This document shows, in pieces, positions 16,905 through 26,619 of a DNA stretch of 64,000 nucleotides. A program made the translations under genes and the position numbers. The notes beneath the pieces are model-generated. The model had not been told where the DNA came from. It made no database searches and saw only the letters and a program-made list of their open reading frames with translations. This DNA is from Myxococcus guangdongensis (GTDB lineage: Bacteria; Myxococcota; Myxococcia; Myxococcales; Myxococcaceae), in assembly GCF_024198255.1 (NCBI RefSeq), contig NZ_JAJVKW010000001.1, forward strand, positions 558,001-622,000, written 5' to 3'. Each line of letters starts with the position of its first letter. The stretch's first letter is position 1.

Positions 16905-17749
16905 TTCTTGGCCCCCTTCTTCGCGGGCGTCTTCGCCTTGTCCAGCTCCGCGATGCGGTCCTTGGCCGTCTTGGCGGCGCCGGACTTGGGGTAGCTCTTC
17001 ACCAGCTCCTCGAGCGCCATGCGCGACTCGTCCTTCATCTTGAGCTGGGCGAAGCACTCGGAGGAGCGCAGGTACGCATCCGGCGCGGAGGGCGTCTTCG
17101 GGTGGTCCTGCACCACCTTGCCGTACTCGAAGAGGGCCTCGCGGCACTTGGACTCGGAGAAGTACGTCTCTCCCAGGCCGTAGTGGGCCTCGCCGACGAG
17201 CGCGTCCTTGGACCACTTCTTCATCAGCTCGGTGAAGAGCTGGCGCGCCACGAGCAGCTCGCCGGCCTTGGCGCGCTCCTGCGCGAGCGCGAGGAAGTCC
17301 TTGGGGTTGGTGGGGCGCTGGAGCTCCTCGGCCTTCTTCTTGGCCTCGGCCTCCTTCACGGCGGCGGCGCCCTGCATGGCGAGCAGCTTCTGGTCCTGGG
17401 CGCCGAGCGCCGTCTCCAGCTCGGTGATTTTGTGGAGGTAGGTCTCCACCTGCCCGCGCAGCTGGGACAGGTCCTCCATCGTCTTCTGGAGCTGGATGCC
17501 GATGTCCGCGTCCTTGCGGCGCGCGGCGGTGTCCAGGCCGTCCAGGGCCTTGGTGACCTCGGCGACCTTCTCGTCGATCTTCGGCAGGACGATGGCGAGC
17601 TGGGCGCGCGCCTCCTTCAACTCCGTCTGCATCTGCGCGGAGTCGGTGCCGAGCCGGTCGACCTTCGCCTCGAGGGCGCGGCCGCGATCAGCGGGATAGA
17701 AACAGCCAGGGAGCGCCACCAGCAGCGCGAACAGGACGAGCCTTCGCAT
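16901..17749 (-). CDS. Coiled-coil/TPR lipoprotein, CpoB (YbgF)-like
   Basis: This 282-residue lipoprotein has lipobox LPGC (Cys16). A long coiled coil follows (residues about 25-150, heptad-rich in Leu, Lys and Glu). The C-terminal half is TPR-like with two or three repeats (EAHYGLGETYFSESKCREALFEYGKVV and SAPDAYLRSSECFAQL). This is the layout of CpoB/YbgF, which coordinates outer-membrane constriction with peptidoglycan synthesis beside Tol-Pal. No tol genes are here; the gene follows cheR by 59 bases and overlaps the selenoprotein start by four. It may instead be an accessory scaffold for those neighbours. The Lys-rich tail AKKGAKK is unusual. Confidence 0.75.
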   Translation of the reverse strand: MRRLVLFALLVALPGCFYPADRGRALEAKVDRLGTDSAQMQTELKEARAQLAIVLPKIDEKVAEVTKALDGLDTAARRKDADIGIQLQKTMEDLSQLRGQVETYLHKITELETALGAQDQKLLAMQGAAAVKEAEAKKKAEELQRPTNPKDFLALAQERAKAGELLVARQLFTELMKKWSKDALVGEAHYGLGETYFSESKCREALFEYGKVVQDHPKTPSAPDAYLRSSECFAQLKMKDESRMALEELVKSYPKSGAAKTAKDRIAELDKAKTPAKKGAKK

Positions 17750-17808
17750 GGGGCCGGCATCTTAGGGCCAAATCGGCGCGTCGTCCGGACTTCTCGCCAA
17801 GGGGGCGG

Positions 17809-19068
17809 CTAGCGGGGCCCGCCCAGGGGCTCCAGGCGGCCAGCCGCGTGCGCGCACGCCACCCGCAGGCGGCTGGGGTTGAGGAAGAAGGGCACCGGGC
17901 GGGCGCGGCCCTCCTCCAGGGCGACCAGGGCCCGGCGGTACTCGGAGACCGCCTCGAGGGGGCGGCGGCACTGCTCCAACAACAGGGCCAGCAGGTAGCG
18001 GGCGGCCGCATGGTCGGGGTCCAACTGGAGGCACTGGCGCAAGTCCCGCTCCGCCACCGCGTCCGACACGCCCGACGCGGCGCCGTCGAGCACGCAGGCG
18101 AAGAGCAGGTCGGCCTCGGCGAACGCGGGGGCCAGGGGTGGGGCCTCGAGCGGGGCCGCCGACGCGGAGGGCGCCGCGCCCCGGGGTGTCCCCCTGGGCG
18201 GTCCCAACGGGACAGGGGTGGAGGGGCTCCGCGTCACCTCCACGGGGACGAAGCGCTCGGCTTCACCGCGGACGTGGAAGAACGCCGACTCCGTGCGGAC
18301 CACGCGCAGGGTGGGCGGCACCTGGAGCAGCGGCTCCGAGGACGACAGCACCAGCGTGCCCCCGGGCGCGAGGCTCTCCGCGAGCGTGGCGACGGTCCGG
18401 TGGAAGGACTCCACCGTGAAGTAGATGAGGACGTTGCGGCAGAAGATGACGTCGAAGCCGCGCTCGGCCGGGGCCCGGGGATAGGGCACGTCCATCAGGT
18501 TGTGGACCTGGAAGCTGGCCCGCTCGCGAAGCCCGCCCATCAGCGCCAGGCGCGAGCCCGTCGACACGAAGTAGCGCTCCCGGAGCGCGGGCGGCACCCG
18601 ACGCAGCTGCTCCGTGGAGAAGGAGAGTCCTCGCGCGCGCCGCAGCGCCGCCTCCGAGATGTCCGTGCCCAGCACGGTGCTCCCGGGGCTCGCGCCCGCC
18701 TCGGCCAGCAGCACCAACAGCGTGGCCACCTCCTCGCCCGTCGAGCACCCCGCGCTCCACACCCGCAGGGGCCCTCCCCTCGCCCGCTCCACCAGCGGCG
18801 CCAGCACGTGCTCGCGGAAGTCGGTGAGCTGCACCTCGTCGCGGAAGAGGTCGGTCTTGTTCACCACCACCGCGGAGATGAGCCCCTCGAGCTCCGCCGC
18901 GCCGGTGGGGGACTTGAGGAACGCCAGGTACTGGTGCGGCGTCAGCCCGCGACACCGCTCCGCCAGCCGGTCATCCAGCCGACGAATCTGGGGGCCGCTC
19001 AAGGCCATGCCCGTACGCGCCGTGAGGAAGGCCCGCACGAAAGCCCATGGCGCGCTCGGAGCACGCAC
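17809..19068 (-). CDS. cheR: CheR chemoreceptor methyltransferase with TPR-like tail
   Basis: This protein of about 419 residues starts with the helical CheR N domain. The SAM-binding methyltransferase domain follows: VWSAGCSTGEEVATLL, GTDISEAALRRAR, FDVIFCRNVLIYF. It adds methyl groups to glutamates of the MCPs. After a Pro-rich linker the C terminus carries TPR-like helices (LRQCLQLDPDHAAARYLLALLLEQ), a common CheR extension for receptor or partner binding. The GTG at 19066-19068 is chosen as the first start after the cheB stop, seven bases away; the frame continues upstream inside cheB. It closes the chemosensory part of the operon. Confidence 0.9.
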   Translation of the reverse strand: MRAPSAPWAFVRAFLTARTGMALSGPQIRRLDDRLAERCRGLTPHQYLAFLKSPTGAAELEGLISAVVVNKTDLFRDEVQLTDFREHVLAPLVERARGGPLRVWSAGCSTGEEVATLLVLLAEAGASPGSTVLGTDISEAALRRARGLSFSTEQLRRVPPALRERYFVSTGSRLALMGGLRERASFQVHNLMDVPYPRAPAERGFDVIFCRNVLIYFTVESFHRTVATLAESLAPGGTLVLSSSEPLLQVPPTLRVVRTESAFFHVRGEAERFVPVEVTRSPSTPVPLGPPRGTPRGAAPSASAAPLEAPPLAPAFAEADLLFACVLDGAASGVSDAVAERDLRQCLQLDPDHAAARYLLALLLEQCRRPLEAVSEYRRALVALEEGRARPVPFFLNPSRLRVACAHAAGRLEPLGGPR

Positions 19069-19075
19069 CGCCAGC

Positions 19076-20131
19076 TCAGCGCCCCACGGCCAGCGACTCG
19101 CCCCGGGCCAGTCGCGACAGCGTCGCCGCGACCTCGTCGCCGTGGATGAGGTGGTCCACCGCCTTGCGCTCCACCGCCGCGCCCGGCATGCCGAACACCA
19201 CGCAGGACTCCTCGTTCTGCGCCAGCGTGAGCCCACCGGCCTGACGGATGGCCAGGAGCCCCTCCGCGCCGTCCGCGCCCATGCCCGTCAGCACCAGGCC
19301 CACCGCGCGCCGGCCGTAGGTCCTCGCCGCGCTCTCCAGCAGCGTCGTCCCGGAGGGCATGTGCCCGTCGCGCTCCACGCCCGCCTTGAGCGCCACCCGA
19401 CCCCGGAAGGGAATCATGGTGTGCTGCCCCGGCGGCGCGATGAGCACGTGGCCCGGCATCAACGGCTCACCATCCTGTGCCAGCCGCACCTTCAGCCGGC
19501 TGGTGTTGCCCAGCCACCCCGCCAGCGACTCGGCGAAGGCGGCGTTGATGTGCTGCACGATGACGATGGGCGCGGGGAAGTCCGACGGCAGCTCGGACAA
19601 CATCCTGCACAGCACCTGCGGCCCGCCCGTGCTCGCGGCCACCACCACCACGCCCATGGACACGGCGGGCAGCACGGACGTCGTCACGCGGGGCGGGGTG
19701 ATGCCCTTCTGGGGACGGCGCAGGTGGCGGATGACGCGCACCGAGGAGAGCAGTCTTATCTCCCGCACCAGGTTCCAGGCCTCGGGGCCGGCGTCGATGG
19801 CGGGCTTGATTTGCAGCGCGAGCGCGCCCAGTTCCAGCGCCCGGTACGTCAGCTCCGGCGCCTGCGAGCGCGGGTCCGCCGTCAGCACCAGGATGGGCGT
19901 GGGGCACTCGGCCATGATGTGCTCGGTGGCCGTCAACCCATCCATGACGGGCATGTCCACGTCCATGGTGATGACGTGGGGCCGCAGCTCCTTGGTCATC
20001 TCCACGGCCTGCTTGCCGTCCGCGCACGAGCCGACGACCTCGATGTCGGGGTCCTTGCTCAGCGCCTCGCAGATGAGCTGTCGGCAGATGAGTGAGTCAT
20101 CGACCACCAGCACCGACACTTTCTTGCCCAT
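19076..20131 (-). CDS. cheB: CheB chemoreceptor methylesterase response regulator
   Basis: This 351-residue protein has an N-terminal receiver domain (VLVVDDS; phospho-acceptor Asp57 in MDVDMP) joined to the methylesterase/deamidase domain. The catalytic Ser lies in AASTGGP, His in IVIVQHI and Asp in [11 protein letters not shown]. It removes methyl groups from MCPs when phosphorylated by CheA. The start is the ATG at 20129-20131, after a GGACAGG sequence. It lies between cheA (80 bases upstream) and cheR. Confidence 0.93.
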   Translation of the reverse strand: MGKKVSVLVVDDSLICRQLICEALSKDPDIEVVGSCADGKQAVEMTKELRPHVITMDVDMPVMDGLTATEHIMAECPTPILVLTADPRSQAPELTYRALELGALALQIKPAIDAGPEAWNLVREIRLLSSVRVIRHLRRPQKGITPPRVTTSVLPAVSMGVVVVAASTGGPQVLCRMLSELPSDFPAPIVIVQHINAAFAESLAGWLGNTSRLKVRLAQDGEPLMPGHVLIAPPGQHTMIPFRGRVALKAGVERDGHMPSGTTLLESAARTYGRRAVGLVLTGMGADGAEGLLAIRQAGGLTLAQNEESCVVFGMPGAAVERKAVDHLIHGDEVAATLSRLARGESLAVGR

Positions 20132-20210
20132 GCCCTGTCCATACCCCGTGCGCGAGGCGCCGAGTATAGCCAATGCTCCGGCCTGTCCTCAGGAGGTTGA
20201 GCGGGGGCCC

Positions 20211-23015
20211 TCAGGACAACAGTCGTCCCACCACATCCACCAGGTCCTGGCGCACCAGGTCCCCCTTGGTGACGTAGGCGTCCGCCCCCGCCGCCAGCCC
20301 ACGCCGCCGGTCCTCCTCTCCACCACGGGTGGTGAGGATGACGACGGGCAGCCTCGGCTGGGCGGAAAGTTCCTTCAGCCGGCGGGTCAGCTCCAGGCCG
20401 TCCATGCCCGGCATCTCCAGGTCGGTCACCACCAGGTCCACCGGGGCGCCCTCCAGGACGTCCAGCGCGTCCGCCCCGTCGGCAGCCATGACGGTGTCGT
20501 AGCCCACCGCCTCCAGGAGGTTGGAGATGAGCTCCCGGGTGAGGGGGGAGTCGTCCACGACGAGGATGCGCCGGCGACGCGACTCCGTCCCGGGGGCCGA
20601 CGAACGGGGCAGCTTCAGCGGGGACGTCCCGTGGGCACTGGCGGTGAGGTAGGCCGCCGACAGCACCATGGCGAGTCGACCATCCGCCAGGGACGTGGCG
20701 CCCGTGAGGTGGCCGAAGCGGGCCAGCACGCCGCGCAGGGGGAGGATGGCCTGGACGCGCTCCTCGAGCACCCGGTCCACGACGACGGCCGCGGCGCCGC
20801 TCTGGCTGCGGACCACGAGGACGAGCTCTCCCTCGCGGACCTCCCTCTCCGCGGACAGGCCGAGGAGCGCGCCGAGCGACGCCAGGGGCAGCACCCTCCC
20901 CTCCACGAGCAGCGCGGGCCGGCCCGCCACCTCGCACAGGTGCAGGGGCTCCACCTTGAGGGCGCGCGAGACGTGGGTGGCGCTCAAGGCGAGCGTCTCC
21001 GTGCCCACCTGGACGAAGAGCAGCGGCGCCACGGTGAGGGACACGGGGACGCGCAGCTCGAAGATGGTGCCCCAGCCGGGCGCCGATTCGACGCCGACGT
21101 CGCCGCCCAGGCCCTGGATGGAGGCGCGCACGGCGTCCAGTCCCACGCCCCGACCTGACAGGTCCGTGACGACCTCTCGGGAGGTGAAGCCCGCCAGGAA
21201 GATGAGCTCGCGGGTGGCGGCGTCGGACAGGGCGTTGGCGGCGCTCTCGTCGAGGACGCCCCGGCGCACGGCCACTCGGCGCAGCTCCACGGGGTCCAGT
21301 CCCATGCCGTCGTCCTCGACGCGCAGGATGATGCGGCTGCCCTCGCGCGCGGCGCGCAGGGTGAGACAGCCCCTGGGGTGCTTGCCGGAGGTGACGCGGT
21401 CCACCCGGGTCTCCAGGCCGTGGTCCAGGGCGTTGCGCACCAGGTGCATCAGCGGCTCTCGCAGCGCCTCCACCACCGCCCGGTCCGCGCGGGTGTCCTC
21501 GCCGTCGACGACGAGCTCCACCTCCTTGCCCAGCGTGCGCGACAGGTCCCGCACCATGCGCGGATAGGGCTCGAAGAGGACGGACAGGGGGAGCATGCGC
21601 AGCCCCTGCACCTCTTCGACGACCATCCCCAGGTCGCGGAGTTCTTCGTTGGAGAGCAGCTTGGACTCGCGATGGAGGTCCGCGGCCAGTTCCTTGGCGG
21701 TGCCGAGCCGGGCCACCAGCGCGGCGGCGGCGGGGCCCAGGTCCTCGGCTTCCCGGGCGAGTTTTCCGAGCTCCCGAGCCAGGGCCAGGCGGCGGGCGTT
21801 GGCGCGCTCACGGCGACGGGCGACCTGGGCCAGGTTCGTCACCGCGCTGGTCAACAGGTCCAGGCTGGCCACGTCGATGCGCACCGCGTCCATGCGCATC
21901 TCGGGCTGACGGGGCGTCGGGGAGGGCCCCTGCCCTGGCGCGGCCACACGAGGGCCCGGGACGGGGGTGGGCGCGTGCGCCGCGCCAGTCGTTCCCATGG
22001 AAGGGCGGGCGGGGCTTGCCTCGGGGCGAGGCGCGGAGGGCCAGCCGCGATTCTGGGAGACGGTCGAGATGCCGCCCGTGGGCAGTGGGGCGCTACCGCG
22101 GAGTGGAGGTTCCGCGGGAGACACCGTGGACACGCGGGTCATCCCCGGCCCCGAGATTCGCCAGAGAGGGTTGCCACCGGGCGAGGAGCGCGCTCCGGTT
22201 CGAGCAGTCCCATCGGCGACGGATGCCTCGCTCCGAGGAGGAGCATCGGGAGCACGCGCACCGCTCGTGGCAAGCACTTCGGGGGCAGCCCCTTCGGACC
22301 GGAACGAAGCCTCGGACGCACGCGCACCGCTGCGAGCGGAAAGCTCGCGAGCAGTCCCCTCACTCCGGGACGAGACCTCAAGAGCACGAGCCTCGTTGAA
22401 GGAGCGCTCATCGCGGGCGGACGCCTCACCACGAGGCGCCTCGTTGGGAGCGCGCGCAGCGCCTTGGGCAGGAGCACCGCTCCGTGCGTCCCTCTCATTT
22501 CGGAACGAGGAATGAGGAGCAGGAGCCGCACCGCCGAAATCGCCCACCCCGCCCGCTGACCGCGCCAACGACTCGGCCCCGTCGATGCGCACGCTCGAAG
22601 GAGAACCCGCGCCCGCTCCCGTCGGAGCGTCCCGCGTCTCCGCGCGGGTACACGCCTGGAGCCAGCCCACGAGCCGCACCACCTCGGGCGAGGACGCCGC
22701 GCCCGGCTGTGCACCCGAGAGCAGCAGCACCGCGTCAGCGGCGCTCAGGAGCGCGTCCGCCGAATCCGCGGACAAGGCATAGCGCCGGGGCTCCACGCAG
22801 CGGACGAGCTCCTCCATCTCGTGCACCAGCACGTTGATGTCGTCGAAGCCCATCATCCGGGCCTCACCCTTGAGCCCGTGCAACTCGCGCAGCGCCCCCC
22901 GCCCCGCGTCCGGGCTCGCTCCCGCCTCCAGTTCCATGAGCGCCCGGTTGATGCGCTCCAGGCGCACCGTCACCAGGTCCCGGAACTGCCTGAGCAGGCG
23001 CTCGCTCGGGTTCAC
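20211..23015 (-). CDS. cheA: Hybrid CheA histidine kinase with C-terminal receiver
   Basis: This 934-residue kinase has an HPt domain (phospho-acceptor His46 in ELHGLKGEARMM). A low-complexity linker of about 270 residues rich in Ser, Arg, Ala and Glu follows. Then come the dimerisation and ATPase domains (NALDHGLETR, DDGMGLDP, GRGVGLDAVR), a CheW-like domain and a receiver (ILVVDDSPLTR, Asp in VVTDLEMPG). This HPt-kinase-CheW-receiver architecture is that of Myxococcus CheA3 and FrzE. The GTG start overlaps the preceding mcp stop (GTGA). In M. xanthus CheA3 controls CrdA phosphorylation indirectly; that role is carried over by homology. Confidence 0.93.
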   Translation of the reverse strand: MNPSERLLRQFRDLVTVRLERINRALMELEAGASPDAGRGALRELHGLKGEARMMGFDDINVLVHEMEELVRCVEPRRYALSADSADALLSAADAVLLLSGAQPGAASSPEVVRLVGWLQACTRAETRDAPTGAGAGSPSSVRIDGAESLARSAGGVGDFGGAAPAPHSSFRNERDARSGAPAQGAARAPNEAPRGEASARDERSFNEARALEVSSRSEGTARELSARSGARASEASFRSEGAAPEVLATSGARAPDAPPRSEASVADGTARTGARSSPGGNPLWRISGPGMTRVSTVSPAEPPLRGSAPLPTGGISTVSQNRGWPSAPRPEASPARPSMGTTGAAHAPTPVPGPRVAAPGQGPSPTPRQPEMRMDAVRIDVASLDLLTSAVTNLAQVARRRERANARRLALARELGKLAREAEDLGPAAAALVARLGTAKELAADLHRESKLLSNEELRDLGMVVEEVQGLRMLPLSVLFEPYPRMVRDLSRTLGKEVELVVDGEDTRADRAVVEALREPLMHLVRNALDHGLETRVDRVTSGKHPRGCLTLRAAREGSRIILRVEDDGMGLDPVELRRVAVRRGVLDESAANALSDAATRELIFLAGFTSREVVTDLSGRGVGLDAVRASIQGLGGDVGVESAPGWGTIFELRVPVSLTVAPLLFVQVGTETLALSATHVSRALKVEPLHLCEVAGRPALLVEGRVLPLASLGALLGLSAEREVREGELVLVVRSQSGAAAVVVDRVLEERVQAILPLRGVLARFGHLTGATSLADGRLAMVLSAAYLTASAHGTSPLKLPRSSAPGTESRRRRILVVDDSPLTRELISNLLEAVGYDTVMAADGADALDVLEGAPVDLVVTDLEMPGMDGLELTRRLKELSAQPRLPVVILTTRGGEEDRRRGLAAGADAYVTKGDLVRQDLVDVVGRLLS

Positions 23016-24832
23016 CCGCCCTCCTCCCCTCGCAGCGTCTCCTGTCCAATCTGGAAGCGCTCCACCACCTCACTCAAGTCCCTCGCCAGCACGAGCAGGT
23101 CCGTGTTGGCGGTGCTCACCTGCTTGGTGGCGTTGAGGCTCTGCTGGGTGATGCGCAGGATGTCCGCCATCGTCTCCGCGAGCTGGTCGGTGCCCGTCTG
23201 CTGCTGCTGCGTGGCCAACGAGATGCTCCGCACCGCGTCCGACGTCTTCCCCGCGAGCTTCGTGATCTGCCGCAGTGACTCCGACACCTGCTGCGCCAGC
23301 GTGGTGCCGGACTCCACCGCGCGCACGCCGCCCTCCGTCGCGGACACCGCCGCGGCCGAGGCCTCGCGCACCTCCTCGATGAGCCCCTCGATCTCCTTCG
23401 TGGACTCGAGCACGTTCTCCGCGAGCCGACGCATCTCCGCGGCCACCAGCGAGAAGCCCCGCCCCACCTCCGCCGCCTTCGTCCCCTCCAGCTCCGCGTT
23501 CAGCGCCAGCAGGTCGGACTTGTCCGCCACGCCGTTGATGAACTCGACGATCTTGCCAATCTGCTGCACGCGCTTGTTGAGCCGCACCACCGAGGACGCG
23601 ATGGCGACGTTGTCCTGCTTCATGCGCTCCATCGAGCCCAGGAACGACTCCGCGCTGCGCTGTCCCTGCTGCGCCGCGCCCAACGTGCGCTGCGCGATCT
23701 GCGCCACCGAGCCCGCGTTCTCGGCAATCTGCCGCGCCGAGCGCGCCAGCTCCTCCGTCGTCGCGCTCGTCTGGTCCAGGGAGCTCGCCTGCTCCGACGC
23801 GCCCACCTCGTAGCGCCCGGAGGTGGTGAGGATCTCCTCCGTCGTCGCCGAAATCTGCGCCCCGGCGCGCTGCAACTGGGACATCACGTCCGCCAGGTGC
23901 GCTCGCATGGTGGTGAAGGCCGCGGACACATCCCAGATTTCATCCTCCGTCGGCACCACGCGAGGGCTCGCCAGGTCGCCCTCGGCGATTCGCCGCGCCT
24001 CGCTCGACAACTCCCGCAGGGGCCGGCCCAGCAGCGTGCCTCCCAGGTACGCGGTGGTGAGCGCCAGCGCGAAGACGAGCAACACCAACGGCCCGCCCGA
24101 CATGAGCGCCTCCACGCGAAGCCTCGAAGCCAGCTCCGCGCTCGGCGCCGCGTGCGCCACGAGCTGCCGCAGCGCCCGCTCCCCCAGCGCCGAGGAGAGC
24201 TGCACGGACAACACCGCCGGCGTCACCACGGAGATGAAGGCGAACGCCACCAGCCGCGCCCGAATCTCCGCCCGCCTCGGCATCGCCGCGATGAGCTGAC
24301 CGTGCGTCATGCCCAGCTCCGCCAGCCACAGCACCACCTTGCGCGAGCGCAGGATGACCAGGCAGTGCACGAGCAGCGCGGTCAGCGGACCGAACAACAG
24401 CCCCAACCCGGCGATGCGCCGCGCCGCGTCCGCGTCCACGCCCGCCGTCCGCCACACCGCGAAGCCCAGCAAGGGCGTGGTGAACAGCCACAGCCCCAGC
24501 GAGCGCAGGAACGCCTCGTCCGGCCAGCGCGTCACCTCCGTCACCGCGGCCTTCAAGACCTCCGGCGTCGGGGACACGCGGCCCACCTCCAACGCCCGCA
24601 CCGTCCGCAGCCGTTGGATCGATACCAGTGCGCCCAGGGCAATCGCCACCGTGCCCATCCCACAGGCCCACCGGACGAACAGCCCCATGCGCCCCACCAT
24701 CCCCGGCGCGTCGGAGAGCGTGAGCCACGCGTAGTGCAGCCCGAACACCACGCCGACCAGGTTGGTCAGCGGCACGGGCAGCATCAGGTGACGGGTGAAG
24801 GAGATCCGATTGGCACCCTCGCGCGGGCTCAT
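23012..24832 (-). CDS. Methyl-accepting chemotaxis protein with polytopic membrane sensor (second of pair)
   Basis: This 606-residue receptor has about six hydrophobic segments over residues 10-270 and no large periplasmic loop. A HAMP domain follows (GRPLRELSSEARRIAEGDL) and then the cytoplasmic coiled coil. The hairpin tip region reads VEFINGVADKSDLLALNAE, then LEGTKAAEVGRG, where most MCPs have NAAIEAARAGE-GRGF. Both of its ends overlap neighbours by four bases, giving strict translational coupling to the other mcp and to cheA. It signals through CheW to the hybrid CheA. The ligand is unknown; a membrane or envelope-stress cue is plausible from the topology. Confidence 0.9.
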   Translation of the reverse strand: MSPREGANRISFTRHLMLPVPLTNLVGVVFGLHYAWLTLSDAPGMVGRMGLFVRWACGMGTVAIALGALVSIQRLRTVRALEVGRVSPTPEVLKAAVTEVTRWPDEAFLRSLGLWLFTTPLLGFAVWRTAGVDADAARRIAGLGLLFGPLTALLVHCLVILRSRKVVLWLAELGMTHGQLIAAMPRRAEIRARLVAFAFISVVTPAVLSVQLSSALGERALRQLVAHAAPSAELASRLRVEALMSGGPLVLLVFALALTTAYLGGTLLGRPLRELSSEARRIAEGDLASPRVVPTEDEIWDVSAAFTTMRAHLADVMSQLQRAGAQISATTEEILTTSGRYEVGASEQASSLDQTSATTEELARSARQIAENAGSVAQIAQRTLGAAQQGQRSAESFLGSMERMKQDNVAIASSVVRLNKRVQQIGKIVEFINGVADKSDLLALNAELEGTKAAEVGRGFSLVAAEMRRLAENVLESTKEIEGLIEEVREASAAAVSATEGGVRAVESGTTLAQQVSESLRQITKLAGKTSDAVRSISLATQQQQTGTDQLAETMADILRITQQSLNATKQVSTANTDLLVLARDLSEVVERFQIGQETLRGEEGG

Positions 24833-26619
24833 GCGTCCTCCCTGGCCGCCACGTGGAAGCGCTCCACCACGCGCTTCAAATCCCTCGCCAGCGTGGACAG
24901 GTCCGCGTTGGCCACCGCCATCTGCTTGGTGGCCGCCGCGTTCTGCTCGGTGACGCGCAGGATGTCCCCCATCGCCGCGGCGAGCTGGTCCGTGCCCGTC
25001 TGCTGCTGCTGCGTGGCCAGCGAGATGCTGCGCACCGCGTGGGACGTCTGCCGCGCCAGCTCCAGGATGAGGCTCAGGCTCTCGTCCACCTCGGCCGCCA
25101 GCACCGTGCCCGCGTCCATGGCCTTCAGCCCCGCCTCCGTGGCCATCACCGCCGCGTTCGTCGCGTCGCGTATCTCCTCGATGAGGCCCTCAATCTCCTT
25201 CGTGGAGCGGATGACGTTCTCCGCGAGCCTGCGCATCTCCGCCGCCACCAGCGAGAAGCCCCGGCCCACCTCGCCCGCCTTCGTCCCCTCCAGCTCCGCG
25301 TTGAGCGCCAGCAGGTCCGACTTGTCGGCAATCTCGTTGATGAACTCCACCACCTTGCCAATCTGTTGCACGCGCTTGTTGAGCCGCACCACCGCGTCCG
25401 CGATGGCCTGGTTGTCCTGCTTCATGCGCTGCATGGCGCCCAGGAAGGCGGCCGCGCCGCGCTGGCCCGTCTGCGCGGCGGAGAACGTCGACTCGGCGAT
25501 GGTGGACACCGACTCCGCGTTGCCCGCGATTTGCTGCGCCGAGCGCGCCAGCTCCTCCGTCGTCGCGCTCGTCACGTTGAGCGAGCTGGCCTGCTCGTCG
25601 GCGCCCGCCTCCTGCTCGCCGGACGTCGCCACCAGCTGCTCGGTGGTGGTCGATATCTGCAGGCCCGCGCGCCGCAGCTGGGTGAGCGCCTGGCCGAGCT
25701 GCGCCTGCATCTGCGCGAACGCCGCCGAGGTGGCCCACACCTCGTCCTCCGCGGGGATGACGCGCGGGGGCCGCAAATCGCCCTGGGCGATGCGCGTGGC
25801 CTCCTCGGTGATGGCGCGCAGGGGACCCGCGATGACGGTGCCTCCCAGGTGCGCCGTCAGGAGCACCAGCACCGCCACCAGCCCCGCGACGACCAGCCCC
25901 CGCTCGTCGTCCGCCCGTCGGACGGCCACGTCGCGCTCCAAGGGCGACGTCGCTCGCACCACCTCGTCCATGGCCCGCGAGGTGCCCGTGACGGTGGCGT
26001 CGAGGATGAAGAGCGAGGGGGTGAGCACCGCGATGGCGGTGAAGAGCACCATGTGCCGGCGCATGTGCAGCCGACGCGGGGGCGCCGCGGCCACCACGTC
26101 CAGCGGCGACAGCCCCCGGGCCGCCACCAGCTCCACCGCCCGGCGGCAGCGGCGAATCACCAGCAGGTAGATGAGCAGCGCCGTCAACGAGCCCAGCGAC
26201 GCGCCCACCAACACGATGCGCGGCGCGAGCCCCAGCGACGCGTCCGCCCAGGGGATGAAGATGAACGCCACCACCAGCGCGCCCAGCAACCAGCTGCGCA
26301 GCGCGAAGGAGAAGACCCTGTCGGGGAACGCCCGCGCCTCCAGCAGCGCCTGCCGCAGGTGCTCGGCGGAGGCGGGCAGTGCCCCCTCCCCCACCGCGTG
26401 CAGCACCCGCAGCGAGCGCCGCGCGTTGAGCCGCACCAGCCACAAGGACAGCGCCGTCACCACCACCACCAGCCCCAGGAAGCGCAGCCACGCCTCCCGC
26501 GGCAGCGCATCCGTCAGCAGCCCGTGCAAGAGCGCCAGACAGATGCCCACCGTGCTCGCCGGCATCACCGGCCGCGCCACCCAGAGCGCCAGGCCCCGCA
26601 CGTCCGAAGGCCCCGTCAC
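24829..26619 (-). CDS. Methyl-accepting chemotaxis protein with polytopic membrane sensor (first of pair)
   Basis: This 596-residue protein is a paralogue of the next gene, with the same plan. It has about six membrane helices, then HAMP (GPLRAITEEATRIAQGDL) and a signalling coiled coil with the same ALNAELEGTKAGEVGRG tip. The two are clearly a tandem duplication that has diverged in the sensor half. The start is the GTG at 26617-26619, overlapping the upstream CheW-like stop as GTGA; the open frame runs further upstream but without support. The pair may form homo- or heterotrimers feeding one CheA. Confidence 0.9.
   Translation of the reverse strand: MTGPSDVRGLALWVARPVMPASTVGICLALLHGLLTDALPREAWLRFLGLVVVVTALSLWLVRLNARRSLRVLHAVGEGALPASAEHLRQALLEARAFPDRVFSFALRSWLLGALVVAFIFIPWADASLGLAPRIVLVGASLGSLTALLIYLLVIRRCRRAVELVAARGLSPLDVVAAAPPRRLHMRRHMVLFTAIAVLTPSLFILDATVTGTSRAMDEVVRATSPLERDVAVRRADDERGLVVAGLVAVLVLLTAHLGGTVIAGPLRAITEEATRIAQGDLRPPRVIPAEDEVWATSAAFAQMQAQLGQALTQLRRAGLQISTTTEQLVATSGEQEAGADEQASSLNVTSATTEELARSAQQIAGNAESVSTIAESTFSAAQTGQRGAAAFLGAMQRMKQDNQAIADAVVRLNKRVQQIGKVVEFINEIADKSDLLALNAELEGTKAGEVGRGFSLVAAEMRRLAENVIRSTKEIEGLIEEIRDATNAAVMATEAGLKAMDAGTVLAAEVDESLSLILELARQTSHAVRSISLATQQQQTGTDQLAAAMGDILRVTEQNAAATKQMAVANADLSTLARDLKRVVERFHVAAREDA

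Noticed and set aside
22139-22714. Separate small gene inside the cheA linker region
   Set aside because: The cheA frame is continuous and the alternative translation has no motif; linker composition creates the extra open frames.
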